From Coccinella septempunctata (taxonomy: Eukaryota > Arthropoda > Insecta > Coleoptera > Coccinellidae), in assembly GCF_907165205.1 (NCBI RefSeq), contig NC_058190.1, positions 41,590,116 through 41,654,115 of the forward strand: a stretch of 64,000 nucleotides of DNA. The letters are read 5' to 3'. The stretch's first letter is position 1; each line of letters starts with the position of its first letter. The position numbers and the translations under genes were made by a program. Positions 23,974 through 36,800 of the stretch are shown here, in pieces. The notes under the pieces are model-generated. The model ran no database searches and was not told the DNA's origin. It was given only the letters and a program-made list of their open reading frames with translations.

Positions 23974-24554
23974 TATTTGAGCTAAAAATCCATGTTGAAA
24001 AATGTAGACTCAGGAAAAGCCAAGTATCTGAAGAAGCACAACCGAAAACTTCCATGATCGTTCAACCACATGCGAAAATTTTAATTTTTACCATAAGATT
24101 TTTCCCATACAGCACTGTGGCCGTCATAATTTTCCCGATGAGTTTCCATCGTGGAAATCCCTCCCTGCGGCGCCATAGCCCGTGGATCAAGCCCGTGTCT
24201 GTTGTCTGTCCGCATGTACACGTTGCCATCTGTGCATCGTCTATTCCAATTTTGTTTGGAAGCTCTCTCCAAAGGGGCAGCGGGGTATTATCGGGCGATG
24301 ATTATGGCTATTGCAAACAGCCGATGTAACATGTTCCTATTATAAACGTACACATGCGGCATCCTAATTATATTTTTACAAATTTTCCGCAATAACTGCA
24401 TTCCTTAAATCACATGCTGCCAGATGATTCCCATCAGCCGGCGTTGTTTGAAAGAATCGATTGGAAATGAGATAACTTCATTATGTAATCAGTATATTCG
24501 GGAAATACCGGAGTCGTTTTGGCGTGGTGGTAATCTGAACGTACCTACTATCTC

Positions 24555-24700
24555 CATTCACTTTCATAGAAGCACTCGGTTGGCCAAGAAATAATTTTTG
24601 TAACTAGAACGGAATAAGGTTGGCACGATATGTCGTGAATGTCAACAGGACGTTGCTATAGGTAATAAATTGATATAAAAAAATATTGAAAGTGATCGGA
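24555..24700. repeat. Family F terminal fragment
   Basis: It shares ACTCGGTTGGCCA and TTTTTGTAACTAGAACGGA plus AAGGTTGGCAC with the ends of the elements at 39317-40667 and 61921-63061. Only one end is present. It shows the sequence AATAAGG without the 125-bp insertion found at 39397. Confidence 0.75.
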
Positions 24701-24879
24701 AAAGACAGAAGACAGAAGACAGAGAGTATCAGTGCTGAGAACTGATATCTGAAGAAATCAATAAATCTGACAGCTAGTTCTCTGAAATGGCTCTCGTTAT
24801 CAGATTTCTTTAGGATTGTGTTTTTACTCCAATTCAGGCTCAAGAAAGCCGAAAACCTATCCCCCTAGCATAGATTTTA

Positions 24880-26960
24880 ATGGTTCAAATGGAATTTCTC
24901 AAAAAATGCAAATTTCAATCTGCGATATCTCCTGTTATATTCCTCCGATCCAATCGAGATCTTCGGTTCTATAATCAGCGTTGCCAAGGCTCCCACCCTA
25001 GCCCAAAAACTCGATTTCAAAAATCTCGATATTTCGGGTCAAAAATGAGCTAGGGGTTAGGGGGGTCTAACCCCTAGATTTATCAATAAAAAGGTTGATC
25101 TTATATAGGTTTTCGAACACGCTCAATCTATTGCGAGCAATTTCGGAAGTATTCCTCTTAGTTCGGATTTTCATCTTGGAAATGCCGATTTTTAGGGTCA
25201 AAAATCAGCAAGGGGTTAGACCCCCCTAAAATGACCTATTTGCTACTCTGTCTGAAAATCAGGATGTTCTAATACTGTCTTAGGATAAGGAGTGCACAGA
25301 ATTTGTTTTGAAGATTCTAGAAAACTAAATAGTTGATGATTCAAAAGAGAATTGCACTCTAGAGAGCGCGTCCAAGTCAACTCGAAAATGAAAATTGGAA
25401 AAACAAAAAAAAATTATTTTCTGTTGAACTGGGCCAGATATTTGAAATTTCGGTAAGAAAATATAGGTTTTCGAACACGCTGAATGTATTGCGAGCAATT
25501 CCGATAGCCTTTTTCCATTAGTTTGGATTTTCATCTTGGAAATGTCATTTTTCAGGAATTGCAAATTTCAATCTGCGATATCTACTGATATATTCCTCTG
25601 ATCCAATTGGGATTTCCGGTTCTATAATCAGCGTTGCCTAGACTTCCATCCTAGCATAAGAACTCGATTTCGAAAATCTGGATTTTTTGGGTCAAAAATG
25701 AGCAAGGGGTTGGACCCCCCAAAACTGACCTAATTGCTACTCTGTCTGTAAATCAGGATGTTCTATTACTGTCTTAGGATAAGGAGTGCATAGAATTTGT
25801 TTTGGAGATTCTAGAAAACCAAACAGTTGATGATTCAAAAGAGAATTGCACTGTAGAGAGCGTGTCCAAGTCAACTCGAAAATGAAAAGTGGGAAAAAAA
25901 ATATTTTCTCCTAAACTAGGCCAGATATTTGAAATTTCGGTATAAAAATATAGGTTTTCGAACACGCTGAATCCATTGAAAATAATTTCGAAAGCCTATC
26001 CCCCTTTGTTTAGATTTTCATCTTGGAAATGGCATTTTTCAACAATTGCAATTTTCAATCAGCGATATCTCTTGTTATATTCGTCTGATCCAATTGGGAT
26101 TTCCGGATATATAATCATCGTTGCCTAGGCTCCCATCCTAGCACAAAAACTCGATTTCGAAAATCTCGATTTTTTGGGTCAAAAATGAGCAAGGGGTTAG
26201 ACCCCTCTAAAATCACCTATTTGCTACTCTGTCTGAAAATCAGGAAGTTCTATTACTGTCTTAGAACATGGAGTGCATAGAATTTGTTTTGAAGATTCTA
26301 GAAAACCAAACAGTTGATGATTCAATAGAGAATTGCACTCCAGAGAGCTCTTCGCAGTCAACTCGAAAATGAAAATTGGAAAAACAAAAAAAATTATTTT
26401 GTCCTAAACTGGACCAGATATTTGAAATTTCGGTATGAAAATATAGGTTTTTGAACACGCTGAATCTAGTGCGAGCAATTCCGAAAGCCTATTTCCATTA
26501 GTTTGGATTTTCATCTTGGAAATGGCATTTTTCAAAAATTGCAAATTTCAGTCTGCGATATCTCCTATTATTCCTCTGATCCAATTGGGATTTCCGGTTC
26601 AATAATCAACGTTGCTTAGGCTTTCATCCTAGCATAAGAACTCGATTTCGAAAATCTCGATTTTTTGGGTCAAAAATGAGCAAGGGGTTAGACCGCCCTA
26701 AAATGACCTAATTGCTACTCTGTCTGAAAATCAGAATGTTATATCACTGTCTCAGGATAAGGAGTGCATAGAATTTGTTCTGAAGATTCAATAAAACCAA
26801 ACAGTTGATGATTCAATACAGAATTTCACTCTAGAGAGCTCTGCGAAGTCAGAGAGCTCCCTGAAATGTATTTACTCCTCTGTTTAGAAATCAGGGTGTC
26901 CTAGGATTTGGAGTGCATAAAAGTTGTAGATTCGAGAAAACTAAGCATTTGACGATCCGA
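24880..26960. repeat. ~490-bp tandem repeat, about four copies
   Basis: The block ATTTCAATCTGCGATATCTC recurs near 24910, 25563, 26050 and 26545, giving spacings of about 650, 490 and 490; the first unit contains an internal partial duplication. Further blocks, such as GGGTCAAAAATGAGCAAGGG and ACCTATTTGCTACTCTGTCT, recur in step. The similar minus-strand ORFs in successive units are repeat shadows, not genes. Confidence 0.85.
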
Positions 26961-27778
26961 TAGAGAATTGGCTTCACCTATACATTAATCAATGGTTGTG
27001 CAAATTTGAAATTCGGTATCGTTGTTTATTTTCAATTAATTCCATTTATGCACGGCGAGGAGAAAAATCATCGGAACGGATAAGAGCATCTGATGGAATA
27101 TAATTAGGCGTAGAATAATCGATTACCGTGGGAATATCGGGTTATGCCCAAGGCTCCAAAAACACACACATAGGTATTGTGTATCCGGAATATTCCAGAA
27201 CGTAATTGATTATGGACAATTCGATACGTATCGGGTTGTTTTTGTGGACTCTTTATGCCACATATTGATCGAACAACAATATTATGATATTCATATTCTA
27301 AACCCTGAAAAAGCCTACAGGCCTTTTAAAAGAAAGAATAATAAAAGAATGTATTACCCGTTAAGAATGTTAGAAACATTCAACCCCAATTTGGCTACTC
27401 CTTTCACAAATTTAGACAGAATAGGTTTTTGGGGGTGACGTTGAGGGAACCCTAACTTCCAAGGGGTGCATTTAAGGATATTTTTACTCCTTATGCCTGA
27501 AATATACATGAATGACGCATCTGATGACCTTATTTTTATTTGTTGCTACTGTACTTCTGTTTTCACCCAAACTTTTCGAATTTAAATCGCACCCCTGTAT
27601 ATTTTCGAAAGACCATGCAATTTCTAACTCGTGCTATGTTTAGAGATAATAATTTGAAAAAATTTCAAAAACAAATCACAAAAACAAAGGATAAATTTTG
27701 ATTTAGACTAATGAGAATAAACAAATAATTATACATGTTTTCAGATAATTCTTTGTGTTCAAATGGTACTTTTTGCAG
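26961..27778. other. Sequence upstream of nervy exon with start codon
   Basis: AT-rich with no gene recognised. It ends in a pyrimidine-containing tract and TTTTTGCAG, the 3' splice site of the first nervy coding exon; the 5' UTR exon and promoter should lie further upstream and were not located. Confidence 0.4.
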
Positions 27779-27869
27779 GGAATGGAACCAAAATTGATAA
27801 AGGAAGAGACGTCAGAGAAAGAAGCCGGAGGTAGTTTTCCTGAAACACCAAGAACAAGATCGGCCAAAG
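27779..27869 (+). CDS. nvy: nervy exon carrying the start codon
   Basis: An acceptor TTTTTGCAG ends at 27778, then GGA precedes ATG at 27782. The 29 codons run MEPKLIKEE to TRSAK, followed by a donor AAAG|GTAAGT. The acceptor implies an upstream 5' UTR exon. The split codon (G + CT) gives Ala on joining to exon 2, leaving the frame open. The N-terminus itself is not conserved enough to prove on its own, so it rests on splice fit and an acidic, Pro/Thr-rich composition. Confidence 0.75.
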
Positions 27870-30800
27870 GTAAGTGCCCATGCCTAAAGTAATTTCAGAT
27901 GTCTGTTGTATTAATCCACTAAGACAGTTTTACAATTTTCCAGAATAAAATTTTTTAATGATAGCCATACAAAATTTTCGTTAAACCACCACTTATTAAG
28001 AGTGTTACAACCCTTGAAAAGTGCCCAACAATAATCGGTATTTCCTGCATAACTTCTGAGAGGTACCGTTATACAGTCAACTGTTTGTTTTTTGCTTATG
28101 CTCCTCTGCGAATTCAAAAAAAGTAGTTTTCAAGGGGACAATTACCCTTTTCTGGTCCTATTCAGTTGTTTTTAGATAATACTCCCTAAACTGGTTTTTG
28201 AGTTTTTTTTATCGCAAGAACAATTAGAGACACGACGTCTATTATACAGGGTGAGTCTTTGACTCGTCAGTAGATTCTTGAGGTCGAAAGAAAAACTTTT
28301 TTCTGTACCATTTTTTCAGATTCGGCCCTGACAAAAAGATATTGCCATTTTAAATTTTCATAATAAGCTATGCCAACCCTGAAGCAACAAAGATCTCTTC
28401 AGAATAATGAGCTGAATCTTGTTTGACACTACACATCTGTGGATCTTTTTAACAGAGTTGCATTCAGCCAAAGTACCCAATTTCCCAAATATCACAGATA
28501 TTTATTTATTATTACTTGAAAACGGCGCATTATATGAGAAAATTTGAATATGTATTCTACAAAACCGTTTCAATAATTCATTAGATGGCGTCCAACTTAG
28601 TTTCAAGAGTTTTGTTCTTTGATTTTTTGGTATTTTTATGGTTATAATGAGAAAGAAAAAACTGTAAGACGTGGGTGATATCTTGTGTTCGAAAAAGATT
28701 CACCAAATAAATGAAAAACTATATTCCGAAATTCATTCCATCGATGAAACCGTTTTTCAGATAGAACTAAAATAAAAATTTTTAATGGTTTTTCAATAGC
28801 CTACATCTTACAAACCGAGCCGATTCGGAAAAAATGGTCAAGGAAAAAAGTGTTTCTCTTGACCTCAAAAATCTACTGCTAAAATATTTGTGCGAGACAA
28901 AGACTCACCCTGTATATTCTGAATCAGAAAAAATATGGACTGGAATATGGGAAAAAATGAAAGTTACTATTATATCACTGAAGAGGTGGACTGAAAAACA
29001 TCTTTGACTACTCCACTACATCAAAAAGTGTTTGTAGAATTTTACATTTGTTCTTCGATATCAATGAAAATTTACGAAGAAGAGGCACTCAAAGAGCCGA
29101 AAAATGAGTTTTCCCTTTTAATTTGAAATCAAAAGAAGATAGGAGGATGCGGTTTTGGCCATTATACATCTTTTGAAAATCGTTTGAAACGTGTCATCCA
29201 TTTTTCTTTTGCTCTTATGGTTCCAGAGCTGCCATTCATTTCCATCGAATTCCACCCACCATGTACAGGGTGTTCAATAACTTGGATCATTTTATGAAAA
29301 CTCCCGCTTTTCATCTGTACAAAATTCTCGTGAGACTATTTCAATTGTGTACATAATATTCGAAGGAATATTCTGTCGGAAATTAGCGAAAATAATTTTA
29401 AAAACATTGAGTGGCCCTTCTACGCCTTCGTAGTTTTTTGCATTGTTTGGGGATGGTGATTGATACTGACTTATAGTATGTTAGGCAAAGAAGCGGACAC
29501 ATAATTCTGTTTCTAAGCCCCTTTGCCCCCTTTCACAGCTCGCAAACTCTATTTACAAGAGCATGTCGGTTTTTCTCATGAATTTTGAATCCCCTAGCAT
29601 TAAAGAGGTTGTCACTTCAAAAAGATAGCAATTAATTGCGCTTATTCCGCATTCAGTATATCGCATCTAATCTGAACGATCGCACGCAAGGCACAAACGC
29701 GACAGTCGAATTCCATTAACGGAAAACGAGCCTGGGCACGTTCAAATGAAAACGAAAACTTTGCATGTCGCATTTTTCGCTGCCGCCGTTTTTCCGTACC
29801 CGTTCAGTGTAAACAAAACAGGCCGATCCGGCTGAGTGGGCTGTGAACCGTTGCAGTTGTTGCAACACCGTGTAGAGGGCGTGCTAGGAGATAGAACCCT
29901 CAGATCTGTGGTAGGGCACGTATTTCTATCATCAGCTAATCCCTTCGTTTCTCTTCTCTATCCCCGGAGTTGTGTTTGTTCTCACCCTACATCGCTGAAA
30001 TTCCTGATGGTGCTGGCGGCACTTTCCTCTCTCTGGAAGAACGAGGCTGGATAAATAATAAGATTCTGCAATGCTGATACGGTTCCCACGGATAAATTCG
30101 AGAGAAGTTTTCCGGAGTGTGGTCCGTCGGTTTTTGTTTATTCTGGAAGAGACGGTGAAGGGATATTTTAGGGGTTGTTTGAATAAAATTACCGCGCTCG
30201 GTGGGATGTTTCACTTATTTCAAATAAGTTATTTGCATTATTCCACGGTCTTGACAAGTGCATATGGGTAGATAGGAATGCTGCCCTATTGGTTGGTATT
30301 CCAATTGTTCAAAGCTGGATATTCATGTGGGGAAAGATAGAATAGAACGGTGTGCCAAATGTGCATCCTTTGTGAGTCATAAGATGTCAAAAATGGGAAT
30401 TTTCCTCACGTATGATAAATCTGAAAGAGAAAGGTATATTTCGTTAGTAATCGATATCTTACGTCCAGTTTTATAATCAAGTCCCTTCAAGCCTCTCTTA
30501 GTATCATGTAACGTGGTTTCCTCGGAGAAACTTAATTCGAGCGCCAGCTATTCTTTTCACTAGGAAGAATAGCAAACCTAGCAGAGTAGCTGCTAGTCGA
30601 AGACAGAGTTCGCTCTTATCTAGGGTGGTAGCGATAACGAAGTAATCAAAATTAAATTATGTACCAGTTTATTCACACCTTCGGAAAATGATTATATAAA
30701 CAACGGAAATATGTGTAGGTATGAAATATGAGCGAATCGATCAGCAAACATACCAGGGCGGATCTACTCGAGACTTTTATTCACTACCCCAAGGGCTTAC

Positions 30801-33800
30801 GCTCCATGACTGATAGCAAAGAAAAGGTCTATTTTGAGCGCAACTACGGGATTTCACTGACGACGAGCGGTGTCCCCAAGGGCTTACGCTCCATGACTGA
30901 TAGAAAATAAGAGATTTCTATTTCAACACTTATGATACTCACGATAGTTTATTGATTGCACTTAGTAATCAAAATAATACGATTTGTCAGGACACAAATC
31001 CTTATACATATAGCATATACGAATTCCTGAAAATTCGCAAGAGTATCAGATGAAAAAGGAAAAAGTTAGTATTAATTGATTTCCTGTAATCATTCAAAGT
31101 ACCTAGTTAATGTAGTTATTATAACTGACAAAATGCTCTTGGTTGAGGAAAATTCTATACAACATGTTCATTATCTTCCTGATTTCAATGAGAAATGAAC
31201 TGATTATGCTCTGATTCCTCTCAAATTCCAAGCATAATGGAGATCTTACTATTTTTTTGCGTTACGACAGAATTTATTAATTTCGTTTCGAATTCATTAT
31301 AATGCATGAAATGAAAGCAATTATAACTGAATCTCCCAGAACCATTATCTTATGACAGACGTCTACAGAGGATTAAACTAATTTAGAAGATTTTCGAAGA
31401 ATTACGAGATCCAGATAAAAATAATTAATTGAATTGCAGTTTTACGCCAAGTTTTGAGGTTGATAGGAAAACTTCAGTTGAATTATGAATTAAAGGACTG
31501 TCAATCAAAATAGCAACTCTTTCAAAATGATTCAGTTCAATCATTCAGCAAGTTTTGGCCAAATCTATTGAATTAATGGTAAATTTGTGAGTATTTCATT
31601 AAATATTCTGATAATTTGAATATTTTCAACATATGCCTGCCTTCAAGAGGAATACTGAGCGAATTTTGTGTCGATGTAGCTATACAGAGCGAGTCTTTGA
31701 CTCGTACAAATATTTTAACAATAGATTCTTGAGGTCAAAAGAAACACTTTTTTTTTCACCATTTTTTCCGAATCAGCTCGGTTCAAAAGATAGAGGCTGT
31801 TGAACAACCATAAAAAAAGAATGTTATTTTTAGTTCTATGTCACAAGCGGTTTAATCGAATTAAATGAAATTAGGAATATAGTTATTCAATTATTTGATG
31901 AATCTTTTTTGAACGCAAGATTCCTTCCTGTTTTCTCATTATGACCAGGGTCATACGCACCGAGAAAATACCAAAAATATAAAAAATCCAACTCTTGAAA
32001 CTAAGTTGGACGCTACCAGATGAATATTTGAACGTTTAGTGAAATAAAAGTATTCTTCATATTTTTTCGTATATTGCGCCGTTTTAGAGTTATTTGATGT
32101 TCAAAAATTGAAAATATCTGCCACATTCGGAAATTAAAGTAATTTGTCTTAATACAACTCCAAAGATCCAAAGATGTGTAGTGTAACAGATTTAGCTAGT
32201 TATTCTGAAGGTAAATTTGTTTCTCCAGGGGTGGCATAGTTCATTATGAAAACTTAAAATGGCTATATCTTCTTATCAGGGCCGAATCGGAAAAAATGGT
32301 ATGGGAAAAAAGTGTTTCTTTTGACCTCAAGAATCTACTGTTAAAATATTTGCACGAGTCGAAGACCCACCCTGTATATAAAGTTATTTTATTAGAGTTT
32401 ATCCTTTTTTTCTTACTATACTATAAGCATATTCGAAACTATTCACTTTGAAGTGTTACTTATGATGGTTAACTTGGAATATTTCGAAGGACTTGGGAGT
32501 AGAACCTGTGAAAAACACAGCGTTTTTCAAGGAAAATAGGAAAACCGTTATCATGTTCTTCATTCCACTTGAAATTCTTCTGAGTATTATATCAGTATTA
32601 TGCGAAGTTTCAGCATGCGCAAACTGCACAACGTTCGAATCCATCAGAATTCAGATAAACAGTGAATTATTCTGGAGCAAACTCGTAAAGCCACAAACGG
32701 TGGGTGTCCCATCCAAAAGCGGTCCCTATTTCTAACTGGCCATTGAGTTTATTTTCCGTTGGCCATCGTTCCTCGACGGGATGTGTATGAAGGAGCAGAT
32801 GCAAAGATTCCAATAGGAAAATATCGGGCAACGCAGGTTGCTCCGTTCGTTCGACCACAAACGTGCTTTTCATAGTTCCTCTCTCCATCCCCCAGGGAGA
32901 ATTATTGAATATTCCGAAGTAGTTTTCGCATAATTAGTATTTCCTGGGGTTGTTGGATGCCGATTCTTCACGTTCACTGCTCCTGAAACTACATTTCGAG
33001 AATGGACGTGAACTATAGAATACAGGGTGTCCCTAAAACAATGGATAAACCTGTAACTATAGATAGACACTGTCTTGGTCCCCTTATCCCAAATTTCGAC
33101 CTTAGTAAACATTTCACGGTTTCCGAGATATATATTTTTTTTTTCAGAAAATTTTTGATTAGTTTTTCTAGTGTCATTTCTACAAATGGATAGGTATTTC
33201 GATATTGATTTTTTTAAATTTCACATCAAATAGTTCGGATATCGGAAACAGAGACTTGAATTTATCAAATGAGACTTAAAAGTCGCTACAATAGAGACAT
33301 GTGAAATATTCATTACAAATAAAATACATAGGATATATTGAAAAATTCTTAGCCTACTATAGAACCAAACAAAATTTCAATGTCAAAATATTTTATTACT
33401 CAACATATTCTCCTCTTAATTGGATAAATTTATTACAGCGAACCTGTAACGTCTCTAGACCTTTCAAAAAAAAATGTTTCTTCTTGCTCTGCAAACCAGA
33501 CCTCCACAGCTTTTATTACCTCCTCCTTGGAAGAAAATTTACGGACTTGTAACATTTTTTCAGTTTAGGAAAGAGATGATAGTCGGATGGAGCCAAATCT
33601 GGTGAATAAGGGGGATGTTCTAAGTAATTCAAACCCTAAATCAAGAAGTTTTTGCATGGCAACATGAGATTTGTGTGTTGGGGCATTGTCCTGCAAAAAC
33701 AAAACAACTTTGGATAGCTTTCCACGTCTTTTCTCTTCAATTTTTTCCCGTAGAGTGGTCAGTAATGTGGAATAGTAATCTCCGGGTATTGTTCTACATT

Positions 33801-36800
33801 TATCCAAAAAATCAATCATGATTACTCCATGGCAATCCCAAAAAACTGAAGCAAGAACTTATACAGCAGATTTTTGGACACGAAGCTTCTTAGGTCTTGG
33901 AGAACCAGAGTGTCGCCATTCCATCGATTGTTGCTTTGTTTCTGGATCGTAGAAATGTACCTAAGTCTCATCCAAATTATCAATTCGGTTTAAGAAGTCT
34001 ACATCGTTTTCAAATCGAGCACAGTTCAAACATTTGGGGATCCATTTTGCAGCAATTTTTCTCATGTCCAAATTGACGTGAACTATATGATGAACGCGTT
34101 CGTTTAAAATATTCAGTGCTTCAGATATCCGTTTTAGCCCAATTCGACGGTCTGATATAATCATGTCATGAAATGCATCGATATTTTCGGGGACTGACAC
34201 AGAAACTGGCCTTCAACTTCAATGGAAAATTTACCTCTTTTGAAGCTTGCAATTTTTTACGGCCGCATACGAAGGACATCATTGATCACCAAGGGTATTG
34301 AGCATATCTTCGTAAATCTACTTACCTCTTAACCCTTATAAATACAGGTACTTGATGTTGGCTCGATATTCCAATTTTTCTTTTTATTTATTGCGTAACT
34401 CTGGTTCACTTTTTTGACCTCAAACTTCACACTGATACTTCTAATGACTTATTGTTCGTTGTTATGGTAACGCAATATTTTTTTATGCATGGAACTGGTC
34501 TAGGCTAACTAGATATCATTACATCCTCGTAAAACGCATATTACCAATATTAAGCTATTGATGTTCTTTGAAAGATACTTTTGCAATTAAAAATAACCAT
34601 AAGATCAAACAAATCAGAATAGCTAGCTATAATCATACCTTTACATCAAAACAAAACTAGGCTTATGATAATATTTTTGGAATCTGTAATAACTAAGCAA
34701 GTTTTTAATATTATGGGTACCAGGGGCGTCATACATTTTTTTTACGCTGCAGCTGATCAAACTTGGAGGAAGAAATTCAATTTAGTTCTCAATTTTTCTC
34801 TGAATTCCAAGGTGAAATGAACACTTGTCCGAAAAACAAATATCAAACATGTACTTTTGATTAGTGTTAATAATTTCACTGACCATTTCAGTTCAGTTTC
34901 TGAACCAATCGTTCATATAAGGATTGAATTTATGTTGTTTAAGGATTCTCTGATTGTTGTGCGTGAAACATCAGATAAATCGGACAATTTCCTAGTAGGT
35001 ACTAAAGGTTGTTTCCATTGCTGACATAAGACTGAGGCTAATCAAAAACATAGTCCATGTACTTCTGGACAAAAAATTAACAACCTAACTACTAAATACC
35101 TTTGAAATGTGTCCGATACGAATAATATTCTCCAGATAAATTCCACATTACCTCTTTCAGTATTTTCGCTGTTATTTCATGATCGAAGGATATTTTGAGA
35201 CGAAAATTTAGGGTCAGACAGTACTCGATACGATCTTCAAAATAAGTTATCACGCCCGTTAGGAGATTGAAGTTACGGGGATGAAAAAAGCAGAAAATAT
35301 CATTTAAAAGTCGGAAAATCGAGGTGTTAAGTTTTCGTTGGACCACCCATGTGATATTTTCATGCTCGATTCCAATTATAACAGATAAACAGATACGATA
35401 TATTTGATTATTTCATTGTGGTCAGTGCTCGAATCAGACGAGTACGTTCTCCTTGAACGTATCCGAAATCAGCGTTAAATCACGTCAAAACATGGATGTT
35501 TATATTTCGGATTATCCAACAATTTATAGATATTAGCACAGCTCCGGCTATAACACTACTAATTGGACAGGGCGCCACCTGAGCCAACATGGTTTCCGAC
35601 TGCCAGCTCAACCGGCCCAATCTTTATTAACGTACCTTAATATATCAAACACTGGAGGTCCAGACCCACGTTTGTGTTAAGATTTTCAACTGGCCACTTA
35701 TATTCTTAATTCAGGTCTGTTTCCTGATTAATTAGCGTACTATTGCCTGGAGACACCTGATGCAAAACTGGAGGAATGAAATAGTAACATTACACTGCTG
35801 GGTACACCATGAAAAGCAGTGAGAAATCTGATTGCTGAAATCCTAGTGGTCTTGAGAAAATTGTGTAAAATATTTAAATATTCGATGGTAAAAGTGTCTT
35901 CTAAAATGTAATAGTGTTTTAGTTTTAGACCCATATTTTATTCTGATTCATAATATACCTACCTATTCATTATTCTTCCAATGAAAAAACTCACGAACTA
36001 GTTCGGTCACGTTGGCAATTCATTTCCATTGATAAGATGATAATGACATTCATAATGCTTCTATACAGGGTTAGAACTATTTAGAGGCTGACTATAGGAA
36101 TATCGAAAACCGTTAAAAATAAAGGGTGACTTAAATTACAAAAAAGTAGTATACCAGTATAATCGCTATATAGGGTTATGACTACACACCGAATTTCGTG
36201 TAGTTATCTCCAAAAACAAATGAGTTATGAAGAAAAAAATGATAATCTTGATTTTCAGTTTTTTCGAGATATCTCGGGAACCATCAGTGATATTTGGGAA
36301 CTGTTTACACCCACCCACTCATCCTTGAATAACGCAACTTTTTCGTAATTTAAGCTACCCTGTATTTCTAACGGTTTTCGATATCCCTTTAGTCCCCCTC
36401 TAAGTAGTTCCAACCCTTTAAATATAAAGCCTGGCACAATAGTGCCAGGTTGTTGAAGGTCAGATATTCTGATATTCCAATATGGAATGCATCACTTTCA
36501 GGAAATTTTGTGAACCTGAATTCAAAATCCAAAACCTTTTCAACTAGTAGATAATCTAAATACTAGTACCACAGCCTCTCCAAACACCTTCACAACTAAA
36601 GACGGCTATGAGTACTAGAATAGGTGAATATGAAGTACCTAGTCATTTAAATTCTTGTAATTTCCTTATTTTCTGATCATCTTCTCGAATATCCGGAATG
36701 AAAGTTATCTTTTAAGTCGCTCATAACCTGATACAACATGTTATAAGCATAGAGTTCATTATCATATCATCAATGAAAATGATTTGCCAACTCGACCGAA

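Noticed and set aside
25325..26458. Three similar minus-strand ORFs of 63-79 codons
   Set aside because: They are the same stretch in successive units of the ~490-bp tandem repeat.
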